Shown: piece after piece, positions 8,139-15,331 of the stretch | Position numbering within the stretch: the first letter of the stretch is position 1 | Layout: each line of letters starts with the position of its first letter | Assembly: GCA_902588635.1 (NCBI GenBank) | Contig: CACIPW010000006.1 | Coordinates: forward strand, 1-43,702 | Direction: 5' to 3' | Source: an uncultured Pelagibacteraceae bacterium | GTDB taxonomy: Bacteria; Pseudomonadota; Alphaproteobacteria; Pelagibacterales; Pelagibacteraceae | DNA: 43,702 nt | The notes under the pieces: model-generated | What the model saw: the letters and a program-made list of their open reading frames with translations, nothing else | Databases searched by the model: none | Told to the model about the DNA's origin: nothing | Program-made: the position numbers and the translations under genes

Positions 8139-9508
8139 TGGCAAAAAAGAAAAATGGAAATGGTAAAAGCGAGTTTGCAAAAAGAAATAAAAGCTTACTA
8201 GGTTATAATTCTATTTTTACTCCAGAAGTAATTGACGATATTCACATTAAAGCCCAGTTAGGAAGATACAGAATGCGTGGAATGGCATTGATGAAAAAAA
8301 TTCCAACATTTGATGACTTGGTATTTTTACCAGGAACTTTAACAAGATTTGTAATTGAAGGTTATAGAGAAAAATGTGAAACAAAAACTGTGATAGGTCC
8401 AGGATGTGAAAATCCAATCGAACTAGATATTCCAGTTTATATAACAGGTATGAGTTTTGGTGCTCTTTCTTATGAAGCTAAAACTGCTCTAGCACGAGGT
8501 GCAACAATGGCTGGAAGTGCTACTTGTTCTGGTGAAGGTGGAATGATTCCTGATGAAAGAAGATATTCTGAAAAATGGTACTATCAATGTATTCAATCTA
8601 GATATGGATTTAATCCTCATCACGCTCAACTTGCTGACGCGATAGAAGTATTTATAGGACAAGGACAAAAAGTTGGAATGGGAGGACATTTGATGGGTCA
8701 AAAAGTTACTGATCAAGTAGCTGAAATGAGATCTTTACCTGCGGGAATTGACCAAAGATCACCTGCTAGACATCCGGACTGGCTAGGGCCAGATGATTTA
8801 TCTTTAAAAGTTAAAGAACTTAGAGAATTAACTAAAAACAAAATACCGATTCAATTAAAACTTGGAGCAGCTAAAGTTTATGATGATGTTCGTATGGCTG
8901 CGAAGTGTGAACCAGACTCTATTTTTTTAGATGGAATGGAAGGTTCAACTGGTGCAGGACCTCACATAGCTGCTGCAAATACTGGTATTCCAGGTATTGC
9001 TGGCATAAGAGAGGCCAGAAGAGCTTTGGACGATGTTGGTAAAACAGGAAAAGTAACATTAATTTATGCTGGTGGTGTTAGGGATGGTGCTGATATGGCG
9101 AAAGCTTTGGCGCTAGGTGCTGATGCAATAGCAATTGGAACAGGAGCATTAATGGCTTTGAACTGTAATAAAGAAATTCCAGAATCTAATTTCGAAAAAG
9201 AAATGGGAGTGCCTGCAGGTCATTGTTATCACTGTCATACTGGTCGTTGTCCAGTTGGTGTTGCAACTCAAGATCCAAAATTAAGAAAAAGATTAAATCC
9301 GGATGATGCTGCATTAAGAGTTTACAATTATTTACACTCAATGACTTTAGAAGCACAATTGTTAGCAAGAGCATGCGGTAAAACAAATATACATTCTTTA
9401 GAGCCAGAGGATATGGCAGCATTAACTATGGAAGCTTCTGCGTTAGCAAAAGTTCCTTTATCAGGTACAAATCATACTGTAGGAGTTGACGACTTTCATA
9501 AAATTTAG
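8138..9508 (+). CDS. mgsC: N-methylglutamate synthase subunit C (FMN/Fe-S glutamate synthase domain)
   Basis: This 456-aa TIM-barrel subunit forms N-methylglutamate from 2-oxoglutarate and the released methylamine, using FMN. Motifs: PVYITGMSFGALS, GEGGM, GQGQKVGMGGHLMG, KLGAAKVYDDVRMAAK, FLDGMEGSTGAGP, and the FMN phosphate site IYAGGVRDGADMAKALALGAD. The 3Fe-4S cysteines are visible in HCYHCHTGRCPVGVATQ (Cys363, Cys366, Cys371). The Lys-rich N-terminus (MAKKKNGNGK) is poorly conserved. It overlaps mgsB by one base and is followed 8 bases later by a small gene of the same operon. The large helical regions of full-length GltB are missing, as expected for NMGS. Confidence 0.88.
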   Translation: MAKKKNGNGKSEFAKRNKSLLGYNSIFTPEVIDDIHIKAQLGRYRMRGMALMKKIPTFDDLVFLPGTLTRFVIEGYREKCETKTVIGPGCENPIELDIPVYITGMSFGALSYEAKTALARGATMAGSATCSGEGGMIPDERRYSEKWYYQCIQSRYGFNPHHAQLADAIEVFIGQGQKVGMGGHLMGQKVTDQVAEMRSLPAGIDQRSPARHPDWLGPDDLSLKVKELRELTKNKIPIQLKLGAAKVYDDVRMAAKCEPDSIFLDGMEGSTGAGPHIAAANTGIPGIAGIREARRALDDVGKTGKVTLIYAGGVRDGADMAKALALGADAIAIGTGALMALNCNKEIPESNFEKEMGVPAGHCYHCHTGRCPVGVATQDPKLRKRLNPDDAALRVYNYLHSMTLEAQLLARACGKTNIHSLEPEDMAALTMEASALAKVPLSGTNHTVGVDDFHKI

Positions 9509-9516
9509 GGATACTT

Positions 9517-9927
9517 ATGGCAAAAAAAAAGAAAAATAAAAAAAAAAGCATTAAAGAAGTTAAAGGTCAGCTAGGGAAAAAGAAAGAAACAGCTAGAGAA
9601 AAAATGATTGGTCAGACTATTGGTTATAGATACGACGTAAACTTATTGCCTGATTATAAAAAACTTACTCCATTTCTAAAAAAATATATTGAACATATGG
9701 GTTGGGATGATCTTAACTGGCTAGAAGATGTTCATATGGGTTATGAAGAAGACAGGCCAGCTGTATTTGACAGAAATGCTAATGGCTGGGTAACAATTCC
9801 TAAAAAAATTAAATTACCTGATAACCAACAAGATAGAGATATGATTGCAAGAGAACTGCTAGTTAAATTTCAAATGTCGCCAAACCATCCATTGGTTGAT
9901 CTTAAAAAAGCTTATTTAAAATTTTAA
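9517..9927 (+). CDS. Unknown 136-aa Lys-rich protein at the end of the mgs operon
   Basis: I do not recognise this protein. Its first 30 residues are almost all Lys, Glu and Gly (MAKKKKNKKKSIKEVKGQ), probably disordered and strongly basic. Residues 40-136 are a soluble, acidic/aromatic domain: LLPDYKKLTPFLKKYIEHMG, then WDDLNWLEDVHMGYEED and NGWVTIPKKIKLPDNQQ. No signal peptide, membrane segment or known catalytic motif is seen. It starts 8 bases after mgsC on the same strand, so it is almost certainly cotranscribed, and a link to NMGS or to amine metabolism is the natural guess. Basic N-termini shared with MgsC (MAKKKNGN) could reflect common RNA or protein contacts, or only composition. Confidence 0.7.
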   Translation: MAKKKKNKKKSIKEVKGQLGKKKETAREKMIGQTIGYRYDVNLLPDYKKLTPFLKKYIEHMGWDDLNWLEDVHMGYEEDRPAVFDRNANGWVTIPKKIKLPDNQQDRDMIARELLVKFQMSPNHPLVDLKKAYLKF

Positions 9928-10082
9928 TTAAATTACTCGCCTCATAGTTGAATATAAATTTAGTAAGTTAAAATTTATGTTGGTTTTCCTGTACTTATAA
10001 TAAATATATCTAAAAAAAACGGTTGTTCTCCCTGTGGCTAAATCTATCATGAGCACATTAAAATAAATATGGGAGGAAGATT
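9928..10082 (+). promoter_or_regulatory. Leader/promoter region of the amt gene
   Basis: This is the longest gene-free stretch (155 bases). A perfect 8-base inverted repeat, ATAAATTT (9954-9961) and AAATTTAT (9971-9978) with a 9-base loop, could be a weak terminator of the mgs operon or an operator. A TATAAT hexamer lies at 9996-10001, without a convincing -35 box. About 80 bases of putative leader follow, ending in a strong Shine-Dalgarno GGGAGGAAG before the ATG. I see no known riboswitch in the leader. Confidence 0.4.
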
Positions 10083-11483
10083 ATGACTGATCAATTAGGC
10101 GCCCTTACAACTATATTTACAGAATTTTACTACTGGATAACAGTGGTACTTATGTTTTTAATTCACGTAGGTTTCTGTATGTATGAGGTAGGCGCATCAC
10201 GTTATAAACACCACCAACATACTTTAATGAAAAACACAATGTTAATACCGCTAGTAACGGTAACTTGGTTTTTCTTTGGTTGGTGGATATACTGGGCATT
10301 TCCAACAGGACCAGGACTAGCACCTTCAATTATGAATGAAAGTGCCGCACTAATAACAGATGAATCAACATTTAGTGCTAAGTGGTATGTACCTAATAGC
10401 AACCTTATGGCTATTAATTTAGGAGATCATATCTCTGGAGTATTCTGGGCTGCTTTCTTACTATTCTCATGGACAGCTGCATCAATCGTTTCTGGTGCTG
10501 TAATTGAAAGAATTACAACATTTGCTTTTGGAATTTTAGCAATAGCAATTGGATCAGTATTCTGGACAATAGACGCTGCTTGGGGATGGCACTTTGATGG
10601 TTGGATGCTTAAATTATTAGGGTATCATGATGCTTATGCATCTGGAGTAATTCACGCAATTGCCGGAGGATTTGCTTTGGGTATTCTTATGGTTTTAGGA
10701 CCAAGAATAGGTAAATTTTCATCAAGTGGTGAACCAAGAAATATAGGACCAAGAAATCCTTGGCTAGTAACAGTTGGATTATTTTTAATTTATACTGGCT
10801 TCTGGGGATTCTATGCGGCATGTAATATACCGATATTTGATCTTGGACCTGAGTATGGAATGGAAGGCGTAACTTACTGGACAGCAACGAACATATATGT
10901 AACCCCTACTACACTTAGTGGTATTACAATGAACTTCTTGATGTCATTATCGGGTGGTTTATTAGCTGGATATGTGGTCGCTAAAGGTGATCCTTTTTGG
11001 ACATACTCAAGTGGACTAGCAGGTATCATCTGTGCTTCTGCAGGAAATGACTTATATCATCCAATTCAAGCAATGATCATTGGTGGAATTGGTGTTGTTA
11101 TTGCATACAATCTACATTACTGGGTTGAACGTACGTTCAAAATAGACGATGCAGTTGGAGCGGTAGCAGTACATGGTTATGCAGGATTTGCAGGACTTGT
11201 AATTTGCGGTTTTGTTCTAAATGGCTATCCATCATCTGGATACAGTGTTGGAGCTATGTGGGATGGAGCAACATACGCATCAATTAATCCATTAGGAATG
11301 TTTATTGGTGCATTAATTATGTTCTTTGTTCTTGGATTAATACCGGGCTGGATTATCGCTAAAGTACTTCATGGAATGGGTAAACTTAGAATTCCAAGAG
11401 AAGTAGAAATAGCAGGTCTAGACTATAACATGATGGAAGCTTCTAGAAATGATGAAAAAGCAGTTTCCTCATCAACTAGGTAA
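10083..11483 (+). CDS. amtB: Amt-family ammonium (methylammonium) transporter
   Basis: This 466-aa polytopic inner-membrane protein has about 11 hydrophobic segments. The two pore histidines of Amt/Mep/Rh proteins are visible: His191 in GVIHAIAGG and His364 in AVAVHGYAGFAG. Other family marks are GAVIERITTFAF, DPFWTYSSGLAGIICASAG and the late DDAVGAVAVHG. The first helix is unusual: where typical Amt proteins have GFxLLExGxVRxKN, this one reads GFCMYEVGASRYKHHQHTLM. It has no signal peptide and an N-terminus starting at helix 1, as in short Amts. In this operon context it may import methylammonium as well as ammonium. The ATG is preceded by GGGAGGAAG. A 74-aa membrane protein follows 11 bases later. 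Confidence 0.88.
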   Translation: MTDQLGALTTIFTEFYYWITVVLMFLIHVGFCMYEVGASRYKHHQHTLMKNTMLIPLVTVTWFFFGWWIYWAFPTGPGLAPSIMNESAALITDESTFSAKWYVPNSNLMAINLGDHISGVFWAAFLLFSWTAASIVSGAVIERITTFAFGILAIAIGSVFWTIDAAWGWHFDGWMLKLLGYHDAYASGVIHAIAGGFALGILMVLGPRIGKFSSSGEPRNIGPRNPWLVTVGLFLIYTGFWGFYAACNIPIFDLGPEYGMEGVTYWTATNIYVTPTTLSGITMNFLMSLSGGLLAGYVVAKGDPFWTYSSGLAGIICASAGNDLYHPIQAMIIGGIGVVIAYNLHYWVERTFKIDDAVGAVAVHGYAGFAGLVICGFVLNGYPSSGYSVGAMWDGATYASINPLGMFIGALIMFFVLGLIPGWIIAKVLHGMGKLRIPREVEIAGLDYNMMEASRNDEKAVSSSTR

Positions 11484-11494
11484 AGGAGATAAAT

Positions 11495-11719
11495 ATGGCT
11501 ACAGTAACAAACTGGATCGATCATCTCAGCGCTAAAGAAGTTGCCGGAGCAGTTTATCCGGGAGCTGGATCTATTGAGACTATGCTAGTGATAATTGGAG
11601 TGGTTCTATGGATAGGATGGCATGTAATAACTGCCATGTCTGAAGACGAAGAACTAACAAAATTAGCTAGAAAAAGACATAGTGCAAACGATCATAAAAG
11701 CAATATTACCGATTGGTAA
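11495..11719 (+). CDS. Small membrane protein cotranscribed with amtB (74 aa)
   Basis: This is an unrecognised family. The start ATG has an excellent Shine-Dalgarno (AAAGGAGAT) and lies 11 bases after the amtB stop. The protein has one predicted transmembrane helix at about residues 27-48 (IETMLVIIGVVLWIGWHVIT), a short N-terminus with SAKEVAGAVYPGAGS, and a charged cytoplasmic-type tail (EDEELTKLARKRH). Strict linkage and a single membrane span suggest an accessory or regulatory peptide of the Amt channel, but no function is demonstrated. A hairpin terminator follows directly. Confidence 0.72.
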   Translation: MATVTNWIDHLSAKEVAGAVYPGAGSIETMLVIIGVVLWIGWHVITAMSEDEELTKLARKRHSANDHKSNITDW

Positions 11720-11732
11720 TTAATTAAATTAA

Positions 11733-11770
11733 TTTAAGGGCGTATTCTCTAAAATGCGCCCTTAAGTTTT
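11733..11770 (+). terminator. Rho-independent-type hairpin after the amtB operon
   Basis: The inverted repeat TTAAGGGCG (11734-11742) and CGCCCTTAA (11757-11765) forms a 9-bp perfect stem. It can be extended inward by one A-T and one G-T pair and closes a loop of about 10 bases. A short T run (GTTTT) follows. The G+C core stands out against the A+T-rich background. It lies 14 bases after the 74-aa gene. Confidence 0.72.
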
Positions 11771-11786
11771 AAAATCATAATATCAA

Positions 11787-11969
11787 ATGACTGATTTTAG
11801 AGATAGAAAACTTTCAGAAAACATAGAGGAAGATAAAAATAAAACTCCAAGTAAAATGGCTAGATTGGCTTGGCCTAAGGCTAAATACGGAGTAATTTTA
11901 GCTATAATTATAATTATAGTTGTGAATGCAATATTTTATTGGGAAACAATTATTTCATTTTTTAAATAA
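11787..11969 (+). CDS. Small membrane protein upstream of gmaS (60 aa)
   Basis: This is an unrecognised single-span protein. Residues 1-33 are hydrophilic and charged (MTDFRDRKLSENIEEDKNK). Residues 34-52 are a strongly hydrophobic helix (YGVILAIIIIIVVNAIFYW), followed by a short tail. It lies between the amtB terminator and gmaS, 19 bases before the gmaS ATG, so it probably shares a transcript with gmaS. No clear Shine-Dalgarno is present (ATATCAAATG), which lowers confidence, but the amino-acid profile is that of a real membrane peptide. Confidence 0.55.
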   Translation: MTDFRDRKLSENIEEDKNKTPSKMARLAWPKAKYGVILAIIIIIVVNAIFYWETIISFFK

Positions 11970-11988
11970 AAATATGCTAGATTAATTT

Positions 11989-13314
11989 ATGGCAAAAAAT
12001 TTATCCTCTATAGCAAAATTAAAAAAAATTAAATATTTCCTAATTAGTTTTGTTGATTTGTTTGGTGTACTAAGATCAAAATTAGTACCTGCTCAAGCTA
12101 TCAGTGAAATGCAAAAAAATGGAGCTGGATTTGCGGGATTTGCTACATGGTTAGATATGACACCAGCTGACACAGACATGTTCGCTATTCCTGACCCTGA
12201 TAGCTTAATTCAACTACCTTGGAATAAAGAGGTTGGTTGGTTAGCTTCGGATTTATGGATGGGTGGTAAACCGGTAAAGGCATCTCCAAGAGTAATGTTA
12301 AAAAATCAAATAGAAAAGCTTTCAAAAAAAGATTTAGTTATGAAATCTGGTGTCGAATGTGAATATTTTTTAATTTCACCTGATGGCTCAAAAATTGCAG
12401 ACGAACGAGATACTCAATCTAAACCTTGTTATGACCAATCAGCATTAATGAGAAGATATGATTTAATAAAAGAAATATGTGATAGCATGATTGAACTTGG
12501 ATGGAATCCTTATCAAAATGATCACGAGGACGCTAACGGTCAATTTGAGATGAATTGGGATTATTCTGATTGCTTAACTACAGCAGACAGACATACTTTT
12601 TTTAAATTTATGGTTAAATCTTTAGCTGAAAAACATGGTTTAAGAGCTACTTTTATGCCTAAACCTTTTCAAAATTTAACTGGAAATGGATGTCATGCTC
12701 ATATTTCTTTATGGAAAGACAAACAAAACAAATTTTTAGAAACTGGTGATAGGTTAGGTTTAAGTAAAACTGCTTATAATTTTTTAGGTGGAATTATGAA
12801 ATTGGCTCAACCGCTTGCAGCATTTTTTAATCCAACGGTAAATAGTTATAGAAGAATAAATGCACCTCCAACTAAATCAGGAGCTTCTTGGTCTCCAAGT
12901 AGTATTTCGTATTCTGGAAATAATAGAACTCACATGATCAGAGTACCAGATCCAGGAAGATTTGAATTAAGGTTGATGGATGGATCATCAAACCCTTATC
13001 TACTTCAAGCAGGTGTAATTGCTGCTGGCTTGGATGGTCTTAACAATAGAACTGATCCAGGAGAACCTCTAACTTGTAATATGTATACAGATTATAAAAA
13101 CTATTCACATCTTAAAAAATTACCTGATGAAATTGAAGAATCAATTAAAGAACTTGAAGACAACAAAGAACTTAAGGAAGCTTTTGGAGAAGATGTAATA
13201 AATAGCTATATAAAATTAAAAAAAGAAGAACTTGATGAATTTAATAGACAAGAATCGTTTAATAAAAAAGATCCAATTACTGAATGGGAAAGAAAAAATA
13301 CCCTTGATTGTTAA
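11989..13314 (+). CDS. gmaS: Gamma-glutamylmethylamide synthetase (GMAS), GS family
   Basis: This 441-aa ligase would make gamma-glutamylmethylamide from glutamate, methylamine and ATP, the first step of the indirect methylamine pathway that feeds NMGS. It closely follows the GMAS/GlnT pattern I remember: KYFLISFVDLFGVLRSKLVP, GAGFAGFATWLDMTP, SGVECEYFLISPDGS (Glu123, Glu125), NDHEDANGQFEMNWDY (Glu180, Glu187), GNGCHAHISLW (His236, His238), NSYRRINAP, GNNRTHMIRVP, and the ending TEWERKNTLDC. The length agrees with known GMAS (about 435-445). The DGSS ammonium-site motif of true glutamine synthetase is absent. Five bases downstream begins a PLP enzyme. It is separated from mgsABC by the amtB unit. 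Confidence 0.87.
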   Translation: MAKNLSSIAKLKKIKYFLISFVDLFGVLRSKLVPAQAISEMQKNGAGFAGFATWLDMTPADTDMFAIPDPDSLIQLPWNKEVGWLASDLWMGGKPVKASPRVMLKNQIEKLSKKDLVMKSGVECEYFLISPDGSKIADERDTQSKPCYDQSALMRRYDLIKEICDSMIELGWNPYQNDHEDANGQFEMNWDYSDCLTTADRHTFFKFMVKSLAEKHGLRATFMPKPFQNLTGNGCHAHISLWKDKQNKFLETGDRLGLSKTAYNFLGGIMKLAQPLAAFFNPTVNSYRRINAPPTKSGASWSPSSISYSGNNRTHMIRVPDPGRFELRLMDGSSNPYLLQAGVIAAGLDGLNNRTDPGEPLTCNMYTDYKNYSHLKKLPDEIEESIKELEDNKELKEAFGEDVINSYIKLKKEELDEFNRQESFNKKDPITEWERKNTLDC

Positions 13315-13319
13315 TATAA

Positions 13320-14447
13320 ATGAAAACAATCAATCAAGATAATATTTGGTCAATTTCTTCATTTTTAGAGAATAAAAAATATAACTTTAGCAAAGAAAGT
13401 ATTTTACATGTACTTCCTGCGAAAGATATAGATGAAGCTTACAAAACAATTTCAAAATGGAATAATTATTCGCCAACTCCATTAATACATTTAAATAAAC
13501 TTACTGAAAAATTAAAATTTAACAAAATATTTTATAAAGATGAATCAAATAGGTTCAATTTAAAATCGTTTAAAGCTTTAGGTGGAGCTTATGCGGTAGA
13601 AAAAGTAACAAAAGGAAATAAAGATATGGTTGTTTCTACTGCTACAGCAGGGAATCATGGAAGATCAGTTGCATGGGGATCAAAAAAATTAGGACTAAAA
13701 TGTAAAATTTTTATCAGTGAATATGTAAGTGAGTTTAGAGCAAAAGTAATGCGAAGCTTTGGTGCAGATGTAATAAGAGTCAAAGGAAATTATGATAACT
13801 CCTTAAAAGAGTGTATTAAACAATCAAAACAAAATAATTGGCAAATCGTCCAGGACGTTGCATGGCATGATTATAAGTTGGTACCGAAATTAACTATGGC
13901 AGGATATTCTGTAATGATGAAAGAAATTTCGGAACAGATTAAAGATGAAAAAATTTCACACGTAATACTTCAAGCAGGGGTCGGTGGAATGGCAGCTGCA
14001 ATGGTAGCTGGTATAGCTAGATATTTGGATAATGTTCCTAAAATTATTGTAGTAGAGCCTGAAAGTGCCGCATGCGTTTTAGAAAGTATTAAAACTGGCA
14101 AAATAGAAAAAATTTCTATTAAAAAAGAAAGTTTAATGGGTGGAATGTCTTGTGATGAAGTGTCTTTAGTTCCTTGGGAAATATTAAAAAATTCTACAAG
14201 TCATTGTGTAACTGTTTCTGACAATTGTATTTCTAAAACTGTTAAATCTCTTGCAAATTGTGAATTTAGTGATGAAAAAATTGTTGGAGGAGAATGTTCA
14301 ACTCCAGGAATTATAAGTTTAGTTGGAATGAGCAAAGATACTAAGATTAAAAAAAAAATAAATCTTAATGAAAATTCGAATGTATTATTATTTGGTTGCG
14401 AAGGTGACGCAGATGAAGAGCTATACCAAAAATTATTAACCGCATAA
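13320..14447 (+). CDS. PLP-dependent lyase, diaminopropionate ammonia-lyase-like
   Basis: This 375-aa fold-type II PLP enzyme is related to DpaL/YgeX. The Schiff-base Lys is Lys85 in NLKSFKALGGAYAV. The PLP phosphate/glycine region is LQAGVGGMAAAMV, and GGMSCDEVS and EFSDEKIVGGECSTPG are typical of DpaL. The motif AGNHGRSVAWGSKKLGL carries Ala110 where DpaL proteins that I remember have a catalytic Asp (TDGNHGRG). The fold and general elimination chemistry are therefore clear, but 2,3-diaminopropionate as substrate is doubtful. A serine/threonine-type or beta-hydroxy amino acid ammonia-lyase is possible. It lies 5 bases after gmaS and 2 bases before the next gene, so it is part of the same unit. 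Confidence 0.72.
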   Translation: MKTINQDNIWSISSFLENKKYNFSKESILHVLPAKDIDEAYKTISKWNNYSPTPLIHLNKLTEKLKFNKIFYKDESNRFNLKSFKALGGAYAVEKVTKGNKDMVVSTATAGNHGRSVAWGSKKLGLKCKIFISEYVSEFRAKVMRSFGADVIRVKGNYDNSLKECIKQSKQNNWQIVQDVAWHDYKLVPKLTMAGYSVMMKEISEQIKDEKISHVILQAGVGGMAAAMVAGIARYLDNVPKIIVVEPESAACVLESIKTGKIEKISIKKESLMGGMSCDEVSLVPWEILKNSTSHCVTVSDNCISKTVKSLANCEFSDEKIVGGECSTPGIISLVGMSKDTKIKKKINLNENSNVLLFGCEGDADEELYQKLLTA

Positions 14448-14449
14448 AA

Positions 14450-14911
14450 ATGCGAAAAATATATAAAAAAAAAACAGAAAATGTAGATTTTTATAAAATC
14501 TTTAAACCTGAACTTACACCTAAAAAAATGTTAGAATTAGGAGTGTTTGGTGGTGCATACTTTGGATCAAATACAAAAGAATATCCAAGATCCTGGTTCA
14601 AAAATGCAAAATTAAGCAAAAAATTTGATGTAAAGTTAAATAGATTTAAAATTAAAGCAGGTTTATCAAGAAAAGCTTGGCAAGATAAAGGCTGGATTTT
14701 TAAACAAGACCCACTTGGATGGTTTCAGTGGTACTGTAGATTTTCAAATGGAAGACGCAATCCAAAGATTGACCAAATTCAAATCAAAAGATGGAAGAAT
14801 TTTATTAGACATGTGAAAGCAATAAAAAAAAACTGCGAAGAAGGAGATATGAGTTGTAGAAGAAGACAGAGACAAGCTATACTTCAATGGGCCTATAATC
14901 CTTTTATTTAG
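14450..14911 (+). CDS. Conserved hypothetical protein (153 aa), basic and Trp-rich
   Basis: Function unknown. The protein is soluble and basic. It has TPKKMLELGVFGGAYFGSN near residue 25, and I have a memory of similar LGVFGGxY proteins in diverse bacteria. The Trp/aromatic-rich centre reads WQDKGWIFKQDPLGWFQWYC, and the C-terminus is Arg/Lys-rich (MSCRRRQRQAILQWAYN). No signal peptide or membrane segment is seen. It starts 2 bases after the PLP lyase and is the last plus-strand gene of the amine block. Its end overlaps the convergent cupin gene by 8 bases. Confidence 0.72.
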   Translation: MRKIYKKKTENVDFYKIFKPELTPKKMLELGVFGGAYFGSNTKEYPRSWFKNAKLSKKFDVKLNRFKIKAGLSRKAWQDKGWIFKQDPLGWFQWYCRFSNGRRNPKIDQIQIKRWKNFIRHVKAIKKNCEEGDMSCRRRQRQAILQWAYNPFI

Positions 14912-15329
14912 TTTTAAAATCTATACCGTACTCAGATCTTGGTCCTTTACGAAGACCAAAAGGTCCTGAAAAAAATAATGTTATAGGTTTAGTTCCGGGT
15001 TTTAAATCAACTCTATGCAAATTATTAGCTGATCTAAAACCAACATAGCCTGGAGGTCTCCAGTATTTTCCACTTTTTAATGTTTCCCAATATCCATCTT
15101 TTAAGATTATGGTCATATATGGAAATGTATGGTTGTGAACTCCTTCTCCGTGATCATCTGCAAGAATTTCATGTACTAAAATATTAAATGGAAACCACTT
15201 GGGCCTATGTCTAAATAAAAGATAATATCTATTTATCCAAGGCTTCGCCTCGTTAAATTTTGAATGTGAAGGACCTCTGTCTAAAACTAATCTTTTTCTG
15301 CCCAATTTTTCCAAAAGATTTAAAAACAT
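14904..15329 (-). CDS. Cupin-like small protein (141 aa)
   Basis: This is a likely single-domain cupin-fold protein. The metal-site pattern is DDHGEGVHNHTFPYMTIILKD (HxH, then a Thr-containing beta strand) plus a later His in SANNLHRVDL. A glycine-rich end GPFGLRKGPRSEYG follows. Proteins of this type, with HNHxxxxxxxxLxGxYWE and LHRV, occur in many bacteria and phages and have no assigned role that I know. Its 3' end overlaps the 153-aa gene tail-to-tail. It is followed upstream by bamB (2-base gap), so it may be the last gene of the yfgM-bamB unit. Confidence 0.62.
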   Translation of the reverse strand: MFLNLLEKLGRKRLVLDRGPSHSKFNEAKPWINRYYLLFRHRPKWFPFNILVHEILADDHGEGVHNHTFPYMTIILKDGYWETLKSGKYWRPPGYVGFRSANNLHRVDLKPGTKPITLFFSGPFGLRKGPRSEYGIDFKTK

Positions 15330-15331
15330 TT

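Noticed and set aside
6355-9508. Ordinary glutamate synthase large subunit split by frameshifts
   Set aside because: The three parts have proper starts, overlaps of 13 and 1 bases, and lack the central helical domain, as in mgsABC/glxBCD. No small GltD subunit is present.
9996-10082. Riboswitch in the amtB leader or in the 3286-3438 spacer
   Set aside because: I looked for glycine, SAM-II/SAM-V and cobalamin-type conserved cores and saw none; the leaders are short.
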